DNA of 64,000 bases from Saccharina japonica (GCA_008828725.1 MEHQ01004105.1:1-64000); one strand, 5' to 3'. Counted from the stretch's first letter, positions 40,393 to 52,646 are shown. Program-made: numbers and translations. The notes: generated by a model from the sequence alone, not told the origin.

Positions 40393-43150
40393 CTGGTTTG
40401 TGGAGAGCAAGCAACGGGAAGGGGGGTAGGAGCGGGGTGGGGATTGCTTCTTCAGAGACGCTTTGGGATATTTCTAGGACCTCTAGTTGGCATAGAATGG
40501 GCAACGTAAGAGGGCCAGGGGCGGGGGCGGTGCTTACGAAACGCTTTGGAATGTTCTCACGATTTCTGACTTTTGTGAAGAACTCGCAACCAGGAGGCAA
40601 GAGCGGGGGTTGCTTCTTGAGTGACGCTGTGTGATGCTTTGACTGCCTGTGGTTTGTGCGCTGCGTATTCAACGGGATGAAGAAAAAGCGGGGCTTTTTC
40701 TTCTTTAGATAGACGTTTTGGATGCTCCCCTGTGGACTCCGTTTTGTTTAGAGTACGCGATGTACGAAGGGGGGGGGGGGTGGAAGCAGTATTACGGTGG
40801 GCAACATTAAATAGAACCACATCATGTTAGTAACACACGTTAAATATATAGGTTTTTGCGTGTGACGCAGGTCCCATTTACATGGTCCCCCGAAGTAGTT
40901 GCTTCTCAATAAAATACTAAGGATGTTCTCGCACTGCTTCTCGTTTGTGCCGTAAGTGAGGAGTGTAGGGGGCGCAGTGGCGGTGTGGCGGTGGTGGCGT
41001 CTTGAGGAGGAACTACTTTGGGGTGTTCCAAACGAAGTCTTGTCTGTGCGGACAAAGCCCCGTCAGGGGGGGGGGGCGGGGTTACGAATCCTTACCGTTG
41101 GCGCCCGCCGATTGTCCCGCTATCTCTCGCCTGGCGTACTACTGTAAGCGGACGGCATACGTCAAGCGGCTACACCTTCTTTTTGTTGAGGGGGTCTACT
41201 GTAGTATGTTCGCATTCCCAGTCCCATTCATGTTTCTTTTTACAATTGCACTCGCTGTTTGTTCGCGGAGCTCGCGAATAGTTGGTCTTGAAGAAGGTCG
41301 TCGGTTATTGGGGGGAGGTTTGTACCTCCTTGCGCTAGGAGTCTGGTCAGGAAGCTTGAGAACACCCTCACCATACGGCATGTAGGGAGCATGACTCTTT
41401 TGCCGTCGTCTAGCACAGCATGCATCGCGGGGAAACACCACATATCAGCCGTGTCATCGTAGACGGGCCATGTTTGGGGCCAAACTGGGTCAGATTCACA
41501 GCGCTTCTCAACCGAGCATGGATCCTACCAACACCTTTGGGCGATCCCATCCGTGGTAGTCTCCTATTATATGTCTTGGTAAGCCTAAATCACTGGGTTG
41601 CTTACGTCGCGTTTAGTGCGCAATGCTTCGTCAGGGTAAGCTATATATATATAACGTGACGCATATAGCTCTCCCTGCGAAACACAACGCGAAAACATGA
41701 CGAGCCAGTCTCCTCCTGTGCATGCAATTAAAAACTGGCGAAGATACAGCCGTTGTTCGCATAGAACACATGCACTATGGCAAACACAAAAAAGAAACGC
41801 CCACGCACACCTTCAATCCCACACCCCTGAACCCAGCCAGCTCCCGGGGCCAGCATCGCTACGCATTCAGCGAAACTGGTCGACACGTAGAAGGACGCAT
41901 ACTTTATAAGTAGCAAAAATACGGACTAATGTTTTGCGGTGACATCCCAGCGGGTATCCATGCCGGGGTATCCATGTCGAATTTATGTCTGAATATCAGT
42001 AGGAAAACCTTCAGGATAGCTTAGGGCGGCCTAGGTTCCACAGCCACGAGCATAAACCATGGCTGTAATGTCGCCAATCTGGCGCATGCTTTTTTCCACG
42101 CACTAGGTTTTACACGTAGGACAGGCCACGATCTACTCTCTACTGCGCCGTCTACTGTAGATTCTGGACTCCCCGCTGTGGAATGTTGCGAAGGATAGTT
42201 CGTAGCACAGCGATTCCCGATTGGATTAGATCAGTCCAAGAGAGGTATTTTCTAGACCACATGCCAATCGCACGCCTCGTGACGCACTCTACGGTAAAGG
42301 TGCACCTGCATGCAGGCCATTTGAAGAGCTCTATACGTCACCCAGAAGCTGGCTTTGGAGGCGAAAATTCAAGTGACTGGTGCTGCGATAGGGGGGGGGG
42401 GGGGGGAAGCCACATTTTCTCCGCCGGGTTTCGGCCACTCGTAAGAGTGGCTCCGAATCGAACCGAAAATTGGGGACCTAAACATGGTTTGTTGGCGTTG
42501 CTCAACAAAAACCTCCAATGGCGGTGCATATAGAACAACTTTTTTTTTTGTTTTTTTAAGTTGTGAGTACAACGCAGTAAAGCAGTCCGCTCTCGGCCGA
42601 GTTGGTTCTGTGCAGGTGAAAAACAAGCACCTATCCATGACCCCCCCCTGCCGTAGCACAAGTCAAGTGCTACGCACCCGAAGAGCAACCTCATGGCCGA
42701 AGTATATCACGGGAAAATACTGCAATACAAGACCGAAACCTCGACGACTTCGGGTTAAGAAGCTCCCGTCGTTCAGAAGACGTCTCCGCCAAACATTTCC
42801 ACCTCTTCCGTAGCACGCTTCTCGTGCCCAGCAACACGGGGTACGTGGATCTTATCAGACCAGTAATCGATCTTCTCTCTGACATGGATTTGAATCGTTA
42901 CGTGTGAGGGTCAGTGATCTACCCGTCGGGCGTTTCCGTTTGGTGTGTTCTTGCTGGGCGAGCATGTGAGCCCCAAAGAAACAGGAATGCGGGCGGAAAC
43001 AAATTACCTGCTGCAACCCCCTTGTCCCCTGGAATCGTAAAAACCGCTTACCTTCTTTGAGACGGTGTTGTAATAGTAAGCTTTCTTGCGTTTCTCGTCC
43101 CAATGCTCCTCCCACGACTCAACCGCCGCTGGGGTCGCATCGGTACCCAT
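40195..43150 (-). CDS. Small protein with two WW-type modules (2 exons, 98 aa)
   Basis: Exons 43150-43052 and 40392-40195, joined in phase 0 (donor AAG|GTAAGC, acceptor ACCAG). WW modules bind proline-rich peptides in signalling and RNA-processing proteins. The first WW is split by the intron: ESWEEHWDEKRKKAYYYNTV then SKK|SQWEHPK, with both Trp, the YYYN strand and the final Pro. The second, QWSKINDGKGKGKLVWYNSV then TEARQYAMP, keeps W, WYN and P but lacks the usual second Trp. A basic Pro-rich linker (KKQPSPPPKPK) separates them. The start is the ATG at 43150; an in-frame stop lies upstream, but an earlier exon cannot be excluded. The stop is TGA at 40195. The 2.66-kb intron holds decayed exon-2 junction copies and a nested MITE. 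Confidence 0.72.
40441..41045 (-). repeat. Six decayed tandem copies of the WW exon-2 acceptor junction
   Basis: Reading the minus strand, copies near 40998-41039, 40894-40950, 40686-40752, 40603-40660, 40528-40590 and 40441-40490 resemble the real junction at 40345-40405: a CACAAAC-AG intron end, a Gln/Glu-His-Pro-Lys stretch and KKQPP-like codons. Peptides include TGEHPKRLSKEEKAPLF, RQSKHHTASLKKQPPLLPP, RLEHPKVVPPQ and QCENIL. The Trp codon of SQWEHPK is lost in all. Unit spacing is about 75 to 205 bp with G-rich spacers. Confidence 0.6.
42281..42821 (-). mobile_element. Family A MITE interrupted by an H element, TSD TCGT
   Basis: Left GACGCACTCTACGGTAAAGG, right ACCTCTTCCGTAGCACGCTTC, flanked by TCGT at 42277-42280 and 42822-42825. 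Its middle is split by the 290-bp element at 42375-42664; without it the copy is about 247 bp, normal for the family. In the WW gene intron. Confidence 0.82.
42375..42664 (+). mobile_element. Family H MITE nested in family A, TSD AAGT
   Basis: 290 bp. Left GACTGGTGCTGCGATAGGGG (then a 16-G run), right TGCCGTAGCACAAGTC, flanked by AAGT at 42371-42374 and 42665-42668. Interior GGCCACTCGTAAGAGTGGCT. Confidence 0.8.
43052..43150 (-). CDS. WW gene exon 1
   Basis: 99 nt, 33 codons starting MGTDATPAAVESWEEHWDEK and ending YYYNTVSKK before GTAAGC. It encodes the first two strands of WW module 1. Confidence 0.72.
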
Positions 43151-43915
43151 AATCGGCCCGCGGCACCAAAGGAATGTTCGTCCTCTTGAGGTTGAGCCGG
43201 AGGCAAACTGCTTTATCCGATGTTATCCGTTGCTCGTGTCGCCCCTGAACAAGGTTTAAGAGCGAGGGGGGGGGGAGAGGGGGGGCAACCACGGTACGGG
43301 GGTTAGCCAGGGGGTTCCACAAACCTGAGCTACGGTAAAGGCGGTGTTGCCTTCACCACTCGCTACTCTACCGCGAGAGCGCTGCCTTGAGGAGCTGAAC
43401 TATGACGTCCTACGTAAGATGTTAGCATATGGACGTTGAGATCCATACGTATCTATTGTGATGTGCAGTCACTACGCACTGATACGAGTATATGAGTATC
43501 TTAGTCTAGATATTCGGGGAATTACAATATGCGGATAGATTACGAGTTTGTCTTACTCGTAGTGCGCCACATTGTATGACCCAAGCATCTTCATCAGGAA
43601 CGATGCTGAGAACGTTGCTGTAATGTTCCTATAACATTGTAGAGAACATTACAGGGAACAGTACCAACTACGGTAGAATGTAACTGCCCGTAGCATGGGC
43701 ATTGTACCGGGATGATCAGGTGCAGGCACCGCCCACCTCGATCACTCTACTCCGCTTCCCTCTTCTTCTCTTCTCTTCTCTTCTTCCTTTTTCATTGATC
43801 TCCCTGAGGTCAATCTTCTTTCCATTATGGCCACATAAGCGCCTATTCAAACCATGGCTTTTCGTCTTCTACATAAGTGATCTTTGCAGACACTTCGGTG
43901 CCACCTCTGCCATCT

Positions 43916-43958
43916 CTCTCCGTAGAGACAGAGCCTTGACACACGCGTCATTCTTTCA
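43916..43958 (+). repeat. 43-bp repeat, second copy at 45121-45164
   Basis: CTCTCCGTAGAGACAGAGCC and ACACACGCGTCATTCTTTCA occur at both places in the same orientation with one or two differences. Confidence 0.6.
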
Positions 43959-44179
43959 GGTTATGAGCCTCGACTTTGGTCTACGCACCGACTGGCATCA
44001 CGGAACGACGTCTCCCGGCGAGCGCGTCACGTTCTACATTCGAAGAAATTTCAAGTTTTCCACTGCGGAGGAATACGGTTTTTGCTCCAAAAACCAGAAG
44101 ATTATCATCTACCCGACAGCATCAACATCGACTCTCATCATCGATTTTCATCAACTTCGTTCAACAGGGTTACTACAAG

Positions 44180-44850
44180 GAGTACTGCTTTCACGCTTCT
44201 ACGCGCGAGGCAGGTAAGGAGACTGCTGTCACGCTTTTACGCGGGTAGCACGTACGAGTAATGAGTCCGGTTTCACGCTTCTCACGCGAAACTTATACTC
44301 GTACATTCAACATGTTTTCACGCTGGAATTGCAAAAAAATATGCCACCGACTATTTCTTTGTAACTTCACACGCAAAGCTATGTTTTCGATACTATGATA
44401 CTTTGAAGCTGTAAGCGCGAAACAAGTCACGAAACTATTTCTGCTCATCACACGCAAAGCTAGCTCCGCGCTGCTTCCACGCTGTAAAGCATGAAGAAAC
44501 GTTATAAGACCTGCTGTTCCGTCGCCATCACAACTAAAGTTAGTCTCGAGCCGGCTCTTCGCTATTTAAACGCGTAAAGTCGTTATTAAAACCGTTTCTT
44601 CAAGCCACGATGCACGAAGTACGTACAAATAGATTCATCCTTGAGCAAGCATTGCGAAGTAGACCTACACGTGCTGAATCAAACAGCCAGGTCGTTGACG
44701 AATCTGCTACCCAGCGTAGCATCGGGGGCATTACCTCCTACTATCCTTATCCAGCATCGGCTTTTACACGCTTTTAGGCGAAAGCACGAATTCAGACTCA
44801 AGGCCTCATTTTCCAGCAACGATTTCAAGCTTTCACGCGGAAATACGAAT
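44180..44850 (+). repeat. Decayed array of CACGCTTYTACGCG-type words
   Basis: TTCACGCTTCTACGCG (44189), GTCACGCTTTTACGCG (44229), TTCACGCTTCTCACGCG (44272), CACACGCAAAGCT (44369 and 44450), TTACACGCTTTTAGGCG (44764), TTTCACGCGGAAATACGAAT (44828). CACGAATTCAGACTC and TACGAATTCAGACTC recur at the end. Confidence 0.4.
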
Positions 44851-45184
44851 TCAGACTCGTAGGATCAGCATCCATGTCCATTCCATATGGGGGAAAAGGC
44901 CAACCAGCGTTGCATCACGCAGCCAGGCCGTTGATGCATTCGGCAGCTTAGCCTGCCACGGGAGCTACTATCAGCTTCTACGTCTACTACGACTACTGCT
45001 GTACGAGCGTCACTCCAACATCATACGAGGGACTTCGAGTTCTTCATCTGCCACCTGCGATAGCTGCTGAGCTTCGCCATCATCATCATCATTGATTCCA
45101 GAAGATATCCTCAGCACTTCATCTCCGTAGAGACAGAGCCTCGACACACGCGTCATTCTTTCATAAGACCCCGCCCCGAGCATG

Positions 45185-45546
45185 AACTCATTGAAGCTGT
45201 CATCCATCTGCAAGTCTGCCTTGCAAGTGTGTCTTGGTAGGATGCAGCTCACCCTCCATGCGACCCACCGAACACCTTACGCCGCTTCGCGCTTGGTGCT
45301 AGCAATGTCTGTCTGGTCGGTGAAAACCCGACAGCCTGCTTCCCGGCATTGTAGGGATGCGAGGGTCTATGGTCATACGACTACGGGCATGCATGACTAT
45401 GAAGTACCCCCCCCCCCCCGCCGGGTCATATTGTTTGGTTGGCTTCGGTTTGACAACGAGACCATAAAACACGCCAATCAGTGAGTGAGCCAAGCGACCA
45501 GGGTAGGTACCGTTTTTTTCGTTCTGTTTGTTTTGCCGGTCACCGC
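45185..45546 (+). repeat. Dispersed repeat R, order II
   Basis: Segment b (45185-45415) is followed by segment a (45433-45546: CCATAAAACACGCCAATCAG, TTTTGCCGGTCACCGCCCC). Segment b is about 80% alike by eye to the 21.6-kb copy, including a short frame MQLTLHAT...ASRLV. Confidence 0.6.
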
Positions 45547-45777
45547 CCCCGTGGTCGACGGTCGAGTTACAGTAGGAAAACCTTCACTCCGCAGACCGAT
45601 AGTTCGTTTGTTCCACGAATCGGATAGATCTTGATCTACGCTGTAGATCATCTGGATCTTATTCCGTCGGTATGGCATTCTGGCGCGTGCTGTTGCGGAG
45701 GGTATTAGTAAGGGCCGGTTTTAACGAAGAAGGAAAAAAAAAAAAAAATTGGCAAAAAAAACAAAATTCAAATCCGA

Positions 45778-45866
45778 TTTTCATTGGTCAACACACGCAC
45801 CAGCACCAAAGATTAGGATCTTGGGGCATAATATTTGGTGCTGGTGCGTGTGTTGACCAATGAAAA
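45778..45866. repeat. Perfect 33-bp inverted repeat (hairpin)
   Basis: Left arm 45778-45810 starts TTTTCATTGGTCAACACACG; right arm 45834-45866 is its exact reverse complement; loop 23 nt. Arms without a mismatch suggest recent origin or gene conversion. A transcript would form a long stem. Confidence 0.85.
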
Positions 45867-46015
45867 GCGATTTTAATTTTTATTTTCAAGTGGACTTCAT
45901 TTTTATACTCGTTAATTCGGGCCCGAAACCTGTCAGGATCTACGGTACACACAAAAGCCTATATATTCACCTATGTTTACTAAAAATATGTGGTCCTATT
46001 TACTAGTGTTTACTA

Positions 46016-46145
46016 TGGTCTCCCGCGATACGATGGGGGTAGCACATTTTCGGCGGCAAACTTAGTTTCTAAACGGCGGGGCTCTTTAACCGAAATCGTC
46101 CGAATCGAAATTCATTATTCATGCGATGTGATTGTTTTGCTCGGT
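46016..46145 (+). mobile_element. Family A MITE, left half only
   Basis: CGATACGATGGGGGTAGCAC followed by AACTTAGTTTCTAAACGG and AACCGAAATCGTCCG, matching the A interior. The right half is absent. Confidence 0.45.
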
Positions 46146-46203
46146 AATTTTCCGTCGGCTTGCACTCTCACTTTTTGTCAAACCCATTGTGTTTGGTGAG
46201 GTA

Positions 46204-46376
46204 CAGTACAGGACAGCTAATAAGAAACCGGAAATGTGGTCCAGGCTGAATTTCCTTTTTGAGAGAGGGTGATTTCTACACTAATGTCAAGATAACGACT
46301 GTCGAATTTATTTTTTCCCGCTAAACATCAGCCTGGCTTTATTATTAGCCTGTTTCTTATTAGGTGTTATATACTG
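46204..46376 (+). mobile_element. Tc1/mariner-like MITE (family C), TA-flanked
   Basis: 173 bp, TA on both sides. Left CAGTACAGGACAGCTAATAA, right GTTTCTTATTAGGTGTTATA then TACTG. Short palindrome-like element with ends beginning CAGT, as in Tc1/mariner; no transposase. Confidence 0.75.
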
Positions 46377-46560
46377 TATGTACAGCCCCTCCGGTGAGGA
46401 ACCTGAGAAAACAAATCGTTCGCCTCTACCTTGGCGTATTTCCGTTGTGCAGGATCTTGGGGTTAGGTCTATGTTTCAGATGGGTGCAATCGGGGGAACA
46501 TGTCGCTACCGTACGGTAGATCATGCAGAGTATACCCCTTCCACCCGGCGACAGGAGCTA

Positions 46561-46609
46561 GATCATACAGATCATACAGATCATACAGATCATACAGATC
46601 ATACAGATC
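46561..46609 (+). repeat. 9-bp tandem repeat (ATCATACAG)n
   Basis: Five perfect or near-perfect units; no gene is implied although the frame reads DHT repeats. Confidence 0.8.
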
Positions 46610-46999
46610 AGGAGGAATACCCATACCCAGGGATATCTCTACACAGACAGGTAGTCCGGTAAGTGGAGATGGATGGTTTGTCCGACGTTGCGCTCTGTCC
46701 CGAACTACGTAACGGTTTGGTGTGAAGGGCCAGTTCATGCGGACAGCAGACAAACGAGTACTCACGGCACCCAGTAGTGTGCATAGACAGGCGTTACAGG
46801 CGTTGCAGGCGTCGCTCTGCCTGGTATTTCGGGGGACCGCAGTAAGTGGGAGCTACGGGACAAACAAAAACCTACCTGGTACACATTTACCCACTTTTAC
46901 GAACAATAATTTGGTCCTATTTTCATTCAAGGTCTCCCGCAATAGCATTCAATGGTACGCGAAGAGTCCCAGTATCGACCCATGTTATAAATTACCATA

Positions 47000-47178
47000 C
47001 GGTACAGGACACCTATTAATAATAAGAAACAGGAAATCTGACCCAGGCTGTATTTCTTATTCGACAGAGAGTGCTTTCTACACTCATTTCAAGATAACGA
47101 CTCTCGAATTTCCTATTTTCCTCTAAATGTGAGCCTGGCTTTCTTATAAGCCTGTTTCTCATTAGGCGTCCTGTACTG
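47000..47178 (+). mobile_element. Tc1/mariner-like MITE (family C), TA-flanked
   Basis: 179 bp, TA at 46998-46999 and 47179-47180. Left CGGTACAGGACACC, right TTAGGCGTCCTGTACTG; interior TTCAAGATAACGACTCTCGA as in other copies. Only 620 bp from the copy at 46.2 kb, same orientation. Confidence 0.8.
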
Positions 47179-47197
47179 TATTTGACTCATGTACTGC

Positions 47198-47219
47198 TGC
47201 AATACTTCGAAGTATTGCA
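47198..47219. repeat. Perfect 22-nt palindrome
   Basis: Two halves TGCAATACTTC and GAAGTATTGCA with no spacer, just after a family C MITE. Confidence 0.7.
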
Positions 47220-47339
47220 GTAGTATGGTTTCGTGAGGCATCCTGTTAATCCGACGGGGGAGGCCGTGGCGACGGCATAAAGAGGACTGTGTTCCCACCT
47301 TCCCGGGTGATTCGGAGGGTACAGGTGCACCAAAATGGC

Positions 47340-47555
47340 AACGCCGCCAATAACAGGAGCAGCAGCAGCAATAGCAACACAACACCCATGACTACAACAG
47401 CAAAAACAACAATGATGGCAGCAACAACAGCAGCGACAGCAGCAGCAGCAGCAACGACCATACACAGCAACAACAGCAACATTGATAACGACATCAACAG
47501 CAATGGCAGCAAAAACAGCAGCCACCACCACAACAACAGCAACAGCAACAACAGC

Positions 47556-47626
<71 letters not shown>

Positions 47627-47628
47627 GC
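47340..47628 (+). repeat. CAG/CAA trinucleotide region ending in pure (CAA)n
   Basis: Imperfect CAG/CAA/CAC triplets, then uninterrupted CAA from about 47555 to 47626. It creates long poly-Asn, poly-Leu and poly-Cys frames that are not taken as genes. Confidence 0.85.
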
Positions 47629-47639
47629 CTTCCGCAGAG

Positions 47640-50600
47640 GCGAGGGATGCACAATATTTGACTTTTTCGTGGCACGTGTCGCGACACAAACCACAAAAAA
47701 GTCTAGATCCGTGGCAGAGGCTGCGGGTGGAGAAATTCGGACGAGCACCCCCATACCAATCGTGCCGTGGGGCACTGAGTATGCACAGAGGCACGCTAGA
47801 GGCAACCCATCTCGCAATCCTGCGAGCGCGGCAATGACTTGCTGCTGTGTATTATACCTGGTACCGGGTGCACGGTTCAAGTACGCATACTTGCAATACT
47901 CGTGTCATTCGTACTCGTATGCGTCTGCTGCTGTAAATAAGGCAGGCCCGCTGGAACAAAAACATAATCTAAAAATCTGGGAAATTTCCTCATCTGTTAT
48001 TAATAGAATCTTACTTGAGAGTTTCACCGACCACCCTGCTCCTGCGTGGTACCGAGATCCCACGCCGACCTTATCCCGCCCGGACCTGATCCCTCCAATC
48101 TGACCCTGCGCCGCCCTGATGCACGCCGACCTGACTAACCAACACCGAGCAACGGCCACGGCCACGTTCACGAAAAAGACAACAGAAAATAGAAAACATG
48201 TGGCTCGTTTTCTCAGCTCCTTCTTCTCCGTTGCTACGACATACTCGAGGCTCTACGATTCCGCAGGTCTGTCACATCTCCTACTTGCCTGCCCTACAGT
48301 AGATGTAGCCAGTTAGCGGCACGCTCGGCAGCAATCAGGGTGGTCGGAGAAGCTGCTGTGTGGTTGCTGTACGTACAGCAGCAGCAGCATGACGTTATTA
48401 CTGTACTCTCTGTACTGGTACAGCTCTATATCTCTCACATGCTATTGTACTGCTGTAGCAGCCTGTCCTATATGGTGAGATACCAGCCATATATATCAAC
48501 AGGAGCCGCAGGCAGCAGGAAGCAGTCGTCTGTTGGATGGGGACATTCTTGGTGTACGTACGGTAGGATGGGTGCTGTTGATTGATGCAGTTTCCTCATC
48601 TCTATGCCATCTACTTATCTACTCTACTATTAATAGTAGCCCAAACTCTCAAACACCCCCTACCGTACCTCCCTATCGACGGTGGGCTACCCAGGCGGCA
48701 GCACGTGGAGCGGTTGGTGTTGTTGCTGTATTTACAGAAAGATGCACGGGTGATGAATGGTGTGAATCCTGGTGCTCGTTTATCTACTGCTGTACGTGCT
48801 GTAAATCAATCTCAAAACCTCCCACCTCTCTGTCCCAGATGTGGTACCAAGTAGTCAAGGATAGCCGCAGGCAGATGTCGGTGCTTTCGAGGGAGGCTGC
48901 TGTTGACGTGCGTAGTATGGCGTTGTTGGTCGGTGATGTTGTGCTGTGTCCCGTGTGGCGGCGTTGTGGTTTGTTGATGCTGTTCTGTGCTGTGCGCTCT
49001 TTCTTGGAAGCTCAGAGTACTTCCGGTACCCCTCTGTCCTCGGTGCGATACCAGAGGCACAGTAGCCAGCTACATACAGTAGTAGACGCAAGCAGCAGTC
49101 GGCGTGTCCGGGCAGGCTGATATACTGCTGTTGATGTATGTAGGATGGCTTCCTTGGTTGGTGCTTCTGTGCTCTTCGAAGTTCAGGGCCGGCGGCGTCG
49201 CCCAGGGTTTGTGAGGGTATCAGTACTGCTTGTACTCGTCGCGGGTGGTGTCCAGCGGACCCCTCGGGTTTTGAGGTCGAGTTTTATTTCCCCCGCTCTT
49301 TATTATTTCCTTCTCTGTATAATTCTTCTCTTTATTCGGCTCTTGGAATTTAATTATTCTTTCTTTTCCTTCCCACAATTGTATGCACCCCCTTGTGGAT
49401 GACGAAGAACAAACAAATTGTTTCCTCGTTCCGTGTACACGTAGTACGTAGCTGGTAGAAAAGAAAACAGCAGCAACCACCGTCTACCATGCATTCCAGG
49501 TGTATACTCGTACCCATACGCACAGTTGGATCAACACACGGCAACAACCTACAGAGAATTACAAAGGGTACGGTACACCGTACGTAGTATTCATAGTACT
49601 GCCTGTTGTTTTGCCCGGCACAACAGGGGGGGGGGGATGCCTGGGGCAGGCACGCAGGAAACGATGGAAACAGTTGGTCCCGTGAGGCCATGCCCCCCCC
49701 CATGGAGGTTGTTGCGCTGCAGGGTGTGCGGAGCTCCATCGTATATACCGAAAACGAGCCCTCTCAGCCTCTCTCGTTTCACCTAACGTCGATGGTGTCC
49801 TTTAAACTCGAGCTCTTTCCAACACCCTGGAACACCTGGGCTGTCGTTGTGGTGGTCCCTCTACTGTGCTACCATGTTGCCGTGCTACACTTGTATGTTG
49901 CGTTTTGTGTGCTGCTTAGTTTCTTGCTGTATGTACTCGTTGTATACTTCACGCGGCTGTGTACCAAATTTTGCGCACGTACGTACGTGTGCGTGGGCGA
50001 TAGCCGAAACCGGTACAGGTAGACACTCGCGAAGGTACAGAGGACGCGCTGAAAATACTTTGTCCACAAGCCGTTTTCGCTGGAAATACTGTATTTTGGT
50101 TTTCTTCGCGAATATAGGCTGCGGATTGCGCTTTGGGCTGGGCGAAAAAACGCCCATTGCTCTTTATGGTCCTTTTCTTTTTTGTGCCGCGTAAATGTAC
50201 TCCGCTTTCCGTACTCACACAAAGCTTATACTCATCATGTACACAAGGGGAACTCGCCGTTTTTTTCGAGTATAATCAAAACATTAGCGAGCAAAACAGC
50301 AGTATACAGGAGGTTCCCGCCATTAATCTGTGGGGAAGCGTCAGTTTCGCGCCCAAGTTCATTGCCGTTTATATTTCGTGTGCGCACACGAGCTGCAGTA
50401 TAGTGCTATAGAGTAGAGTTCAATGTTTTCATCGGCCCTCGTCAACCGTTTTGCATCACTACAAGATCACTATACTGAAAATATGGTTCGGCGTAAATTG
50501 CAATTGCCACGACAACAAAAAGTGTATTGCGCCCATAACGTGGGTCGACCTCTAACAACGAGGTCCAAGAGGCCTGTTTTCTTATGTATTCGCGCTCGCT

Positions 50601-52646
50601 CGTCAACCACTATTTTCTTGGTCTCGGTTACCCTACATTCTGTTCTGTCGTCGGCCAACATTCGTGGCATGCTTCGCGAAAAAACATGCTTGGAGTACGC
50701 CTCGTTGGTAGTGTTGTATACTTGCGGGTTTTGAGTTCGCTGGAAGCGTACTATATACTCGTATGCATATAGTAGGCGGCACTCGGGCGAGACAAAAAGT
50801 GGGTACACAGACAGGTAGCCCCCCAAGCAACAAGGTAATGCGCGATGTATGTAGGGGACGCTACTTGTGTACATGTACTGGTTTGCCTGTCGCTGAAAAC
50901 AAAGCGCGTGCCATCTAATGGCCGCCCTTAGACCTCTCCTGAGAAAATCAGGTATTCAATTCACTCTAACTCAAGTGGTTTATGACTGGATTTTCACCCA
51001 ACACTACCCAATCGTTTCAGCGTGTACTATTATAGGCCAGTGGAAGTGTGCCCGCGCTTGGCAGTTTTAATAGTGCGCCGTCGCCGCCGAAAAGAGAAAA
51101 AACAGAATAACATTGTTACATGTTTCGGTGGTGTCGCTTGCAGCATCGTGTGCGCTGTTTTGTAGCAAAAACGTGCTACCCTTTAACAATGGTCACACGA
51201 ACACAAGCAACATCAACCACAGTACCCTGCAATAGCCAGGGCCTGAAATTCAGCACTACAAAGCACAACGACTCCCTAAATAACAGCCCTTCGCCACTAT
51301 CGAGCCTTACCCGGACAACACCAACACACCCAACGGCACAAGTTTCGCGGGGAGACTCGTCTGAGAATCAGTACGGCTGATTAGGACACACACTGTAGAT
51401 TCCAACGTCAACGGTCGTAACAAACTGGCTCATGCTAGGCCGCGTTGTGCCCAGCTGATATCATCCCTTCGCCCCTGATACATGCCTAAGGCCGGCCAAT
51501 GTGCGCGCGTCGCTTTTCACGGAGACTGCTCTACGTGTACCCCCACCACACTATCCCATAGGACACGTGCAGCACGACCAGCCTTATGTACTTGGAAAAA
51601 AGAACACCTATTTGGGCACACAGACGACGAAGCACACTCTATGCGTTATGGACGCGTACACGGTTCATGCCAGCTGCTAAGCCCTGCTGCGCTGTTATGC
51701 TGCCCCCTCTTCCCCAACCGGTCCACAACGCCAACATAGCGGGCCTCTTTAAGCAAAACTAGTCTCGGCCAGTTACATTTTGCAGTTTTCTTGCTCGTGG
51801 GCAAGACAGACAACCAAAATAGAATCATGATGCAGTACAAGACGCACCGCCCTTTATTGGGTATCGCCCCATATGACGAGCTTACTACTAGCCAGTCAGG
51901 TCATGTTGCGGCCCAAACTACCCCCCGTCCTACCAAATAACGTCTGCATACGGTATGCGCATGCAGCCACGAATATATCAGATGGCGTCTACCAGGTGAC
52001 TCGACCTTGCGAGGCTCATACAACTCTCGAGCATTACACCGTACTTCAGCGTTCGGAACTACTATCGCCAAGAGACTTGGCTCGTTGTCCCGGTTACTCG
52101 ACAACTCACACCGACTGAAGACACCGTTGTTCCGCCGGTTTACACGACAACCGACACACAGACTGACAGCACACACCTACAGTAGCGACAGAACACTAGC
52201 GCTATAGGTGTACAGAGCCAAGACACCCAAGGCTGGCCTTACCGTCGTATTTTACCTAAAACAACCTGGTTTTTATACGTGGTGACCCCATATATAAGTT
52301 TCTTCTAAAGTAGGGGAGTATATTCCGGGGGGTATCCGGCTGCCTACGCGTGTATGACACATATACCTGAGAACGGCACAAATAACCACGTCTAATGGTG
52401 TACCCGGTAACTCCAGAGAATACTGTTCGCTAGTACGGTGCACGAGCGTATTCTGGGGCGCCCGGACGTGTACCGGAGTACAAATATATTTTCTTCGTCG
52501 TGCTCCTATTTGATCTCGCGGGTACGCTAACTAACGACAAGCAACGCTATATACGCAGACAAGGTTTCAACGCCTAGCTCCCTCCTTGATTATCTCGCCG
52601 CTATCTCGATGGCATAACTACTGTAACAGCCCCGATGCTGGTGATG
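47640..52646. other. Gene-poor stretch
   Basis: Apart from repeat R4 (49738-50188) only short frames, CAG/CTG words and repeated TACTGCTGTA-like motifs. No spliced model could be supported. Confidence 0.45.
49738..50188 (+). repeat. 450-bp dispersed repeat R4, copy 1
   Basis: Matches 63550-64000 in the same orientation: ATCGTATATACCGA, AACTCGAGCTC, CACGTACGTACGTGTGCGTG, AAGCCGTTTTCGCTGGAAA, GGTCCTTTTCTTTT. No conserved frame was recognised. Confidence 0.65.

Noticed and set aside
47187..47880. Poly-Leu, poly-Val, poly-Cys and poly-Asn ORFs on both strands
   Set aside because: All are frames of the CAG/CAA repeat; no conserved flank.
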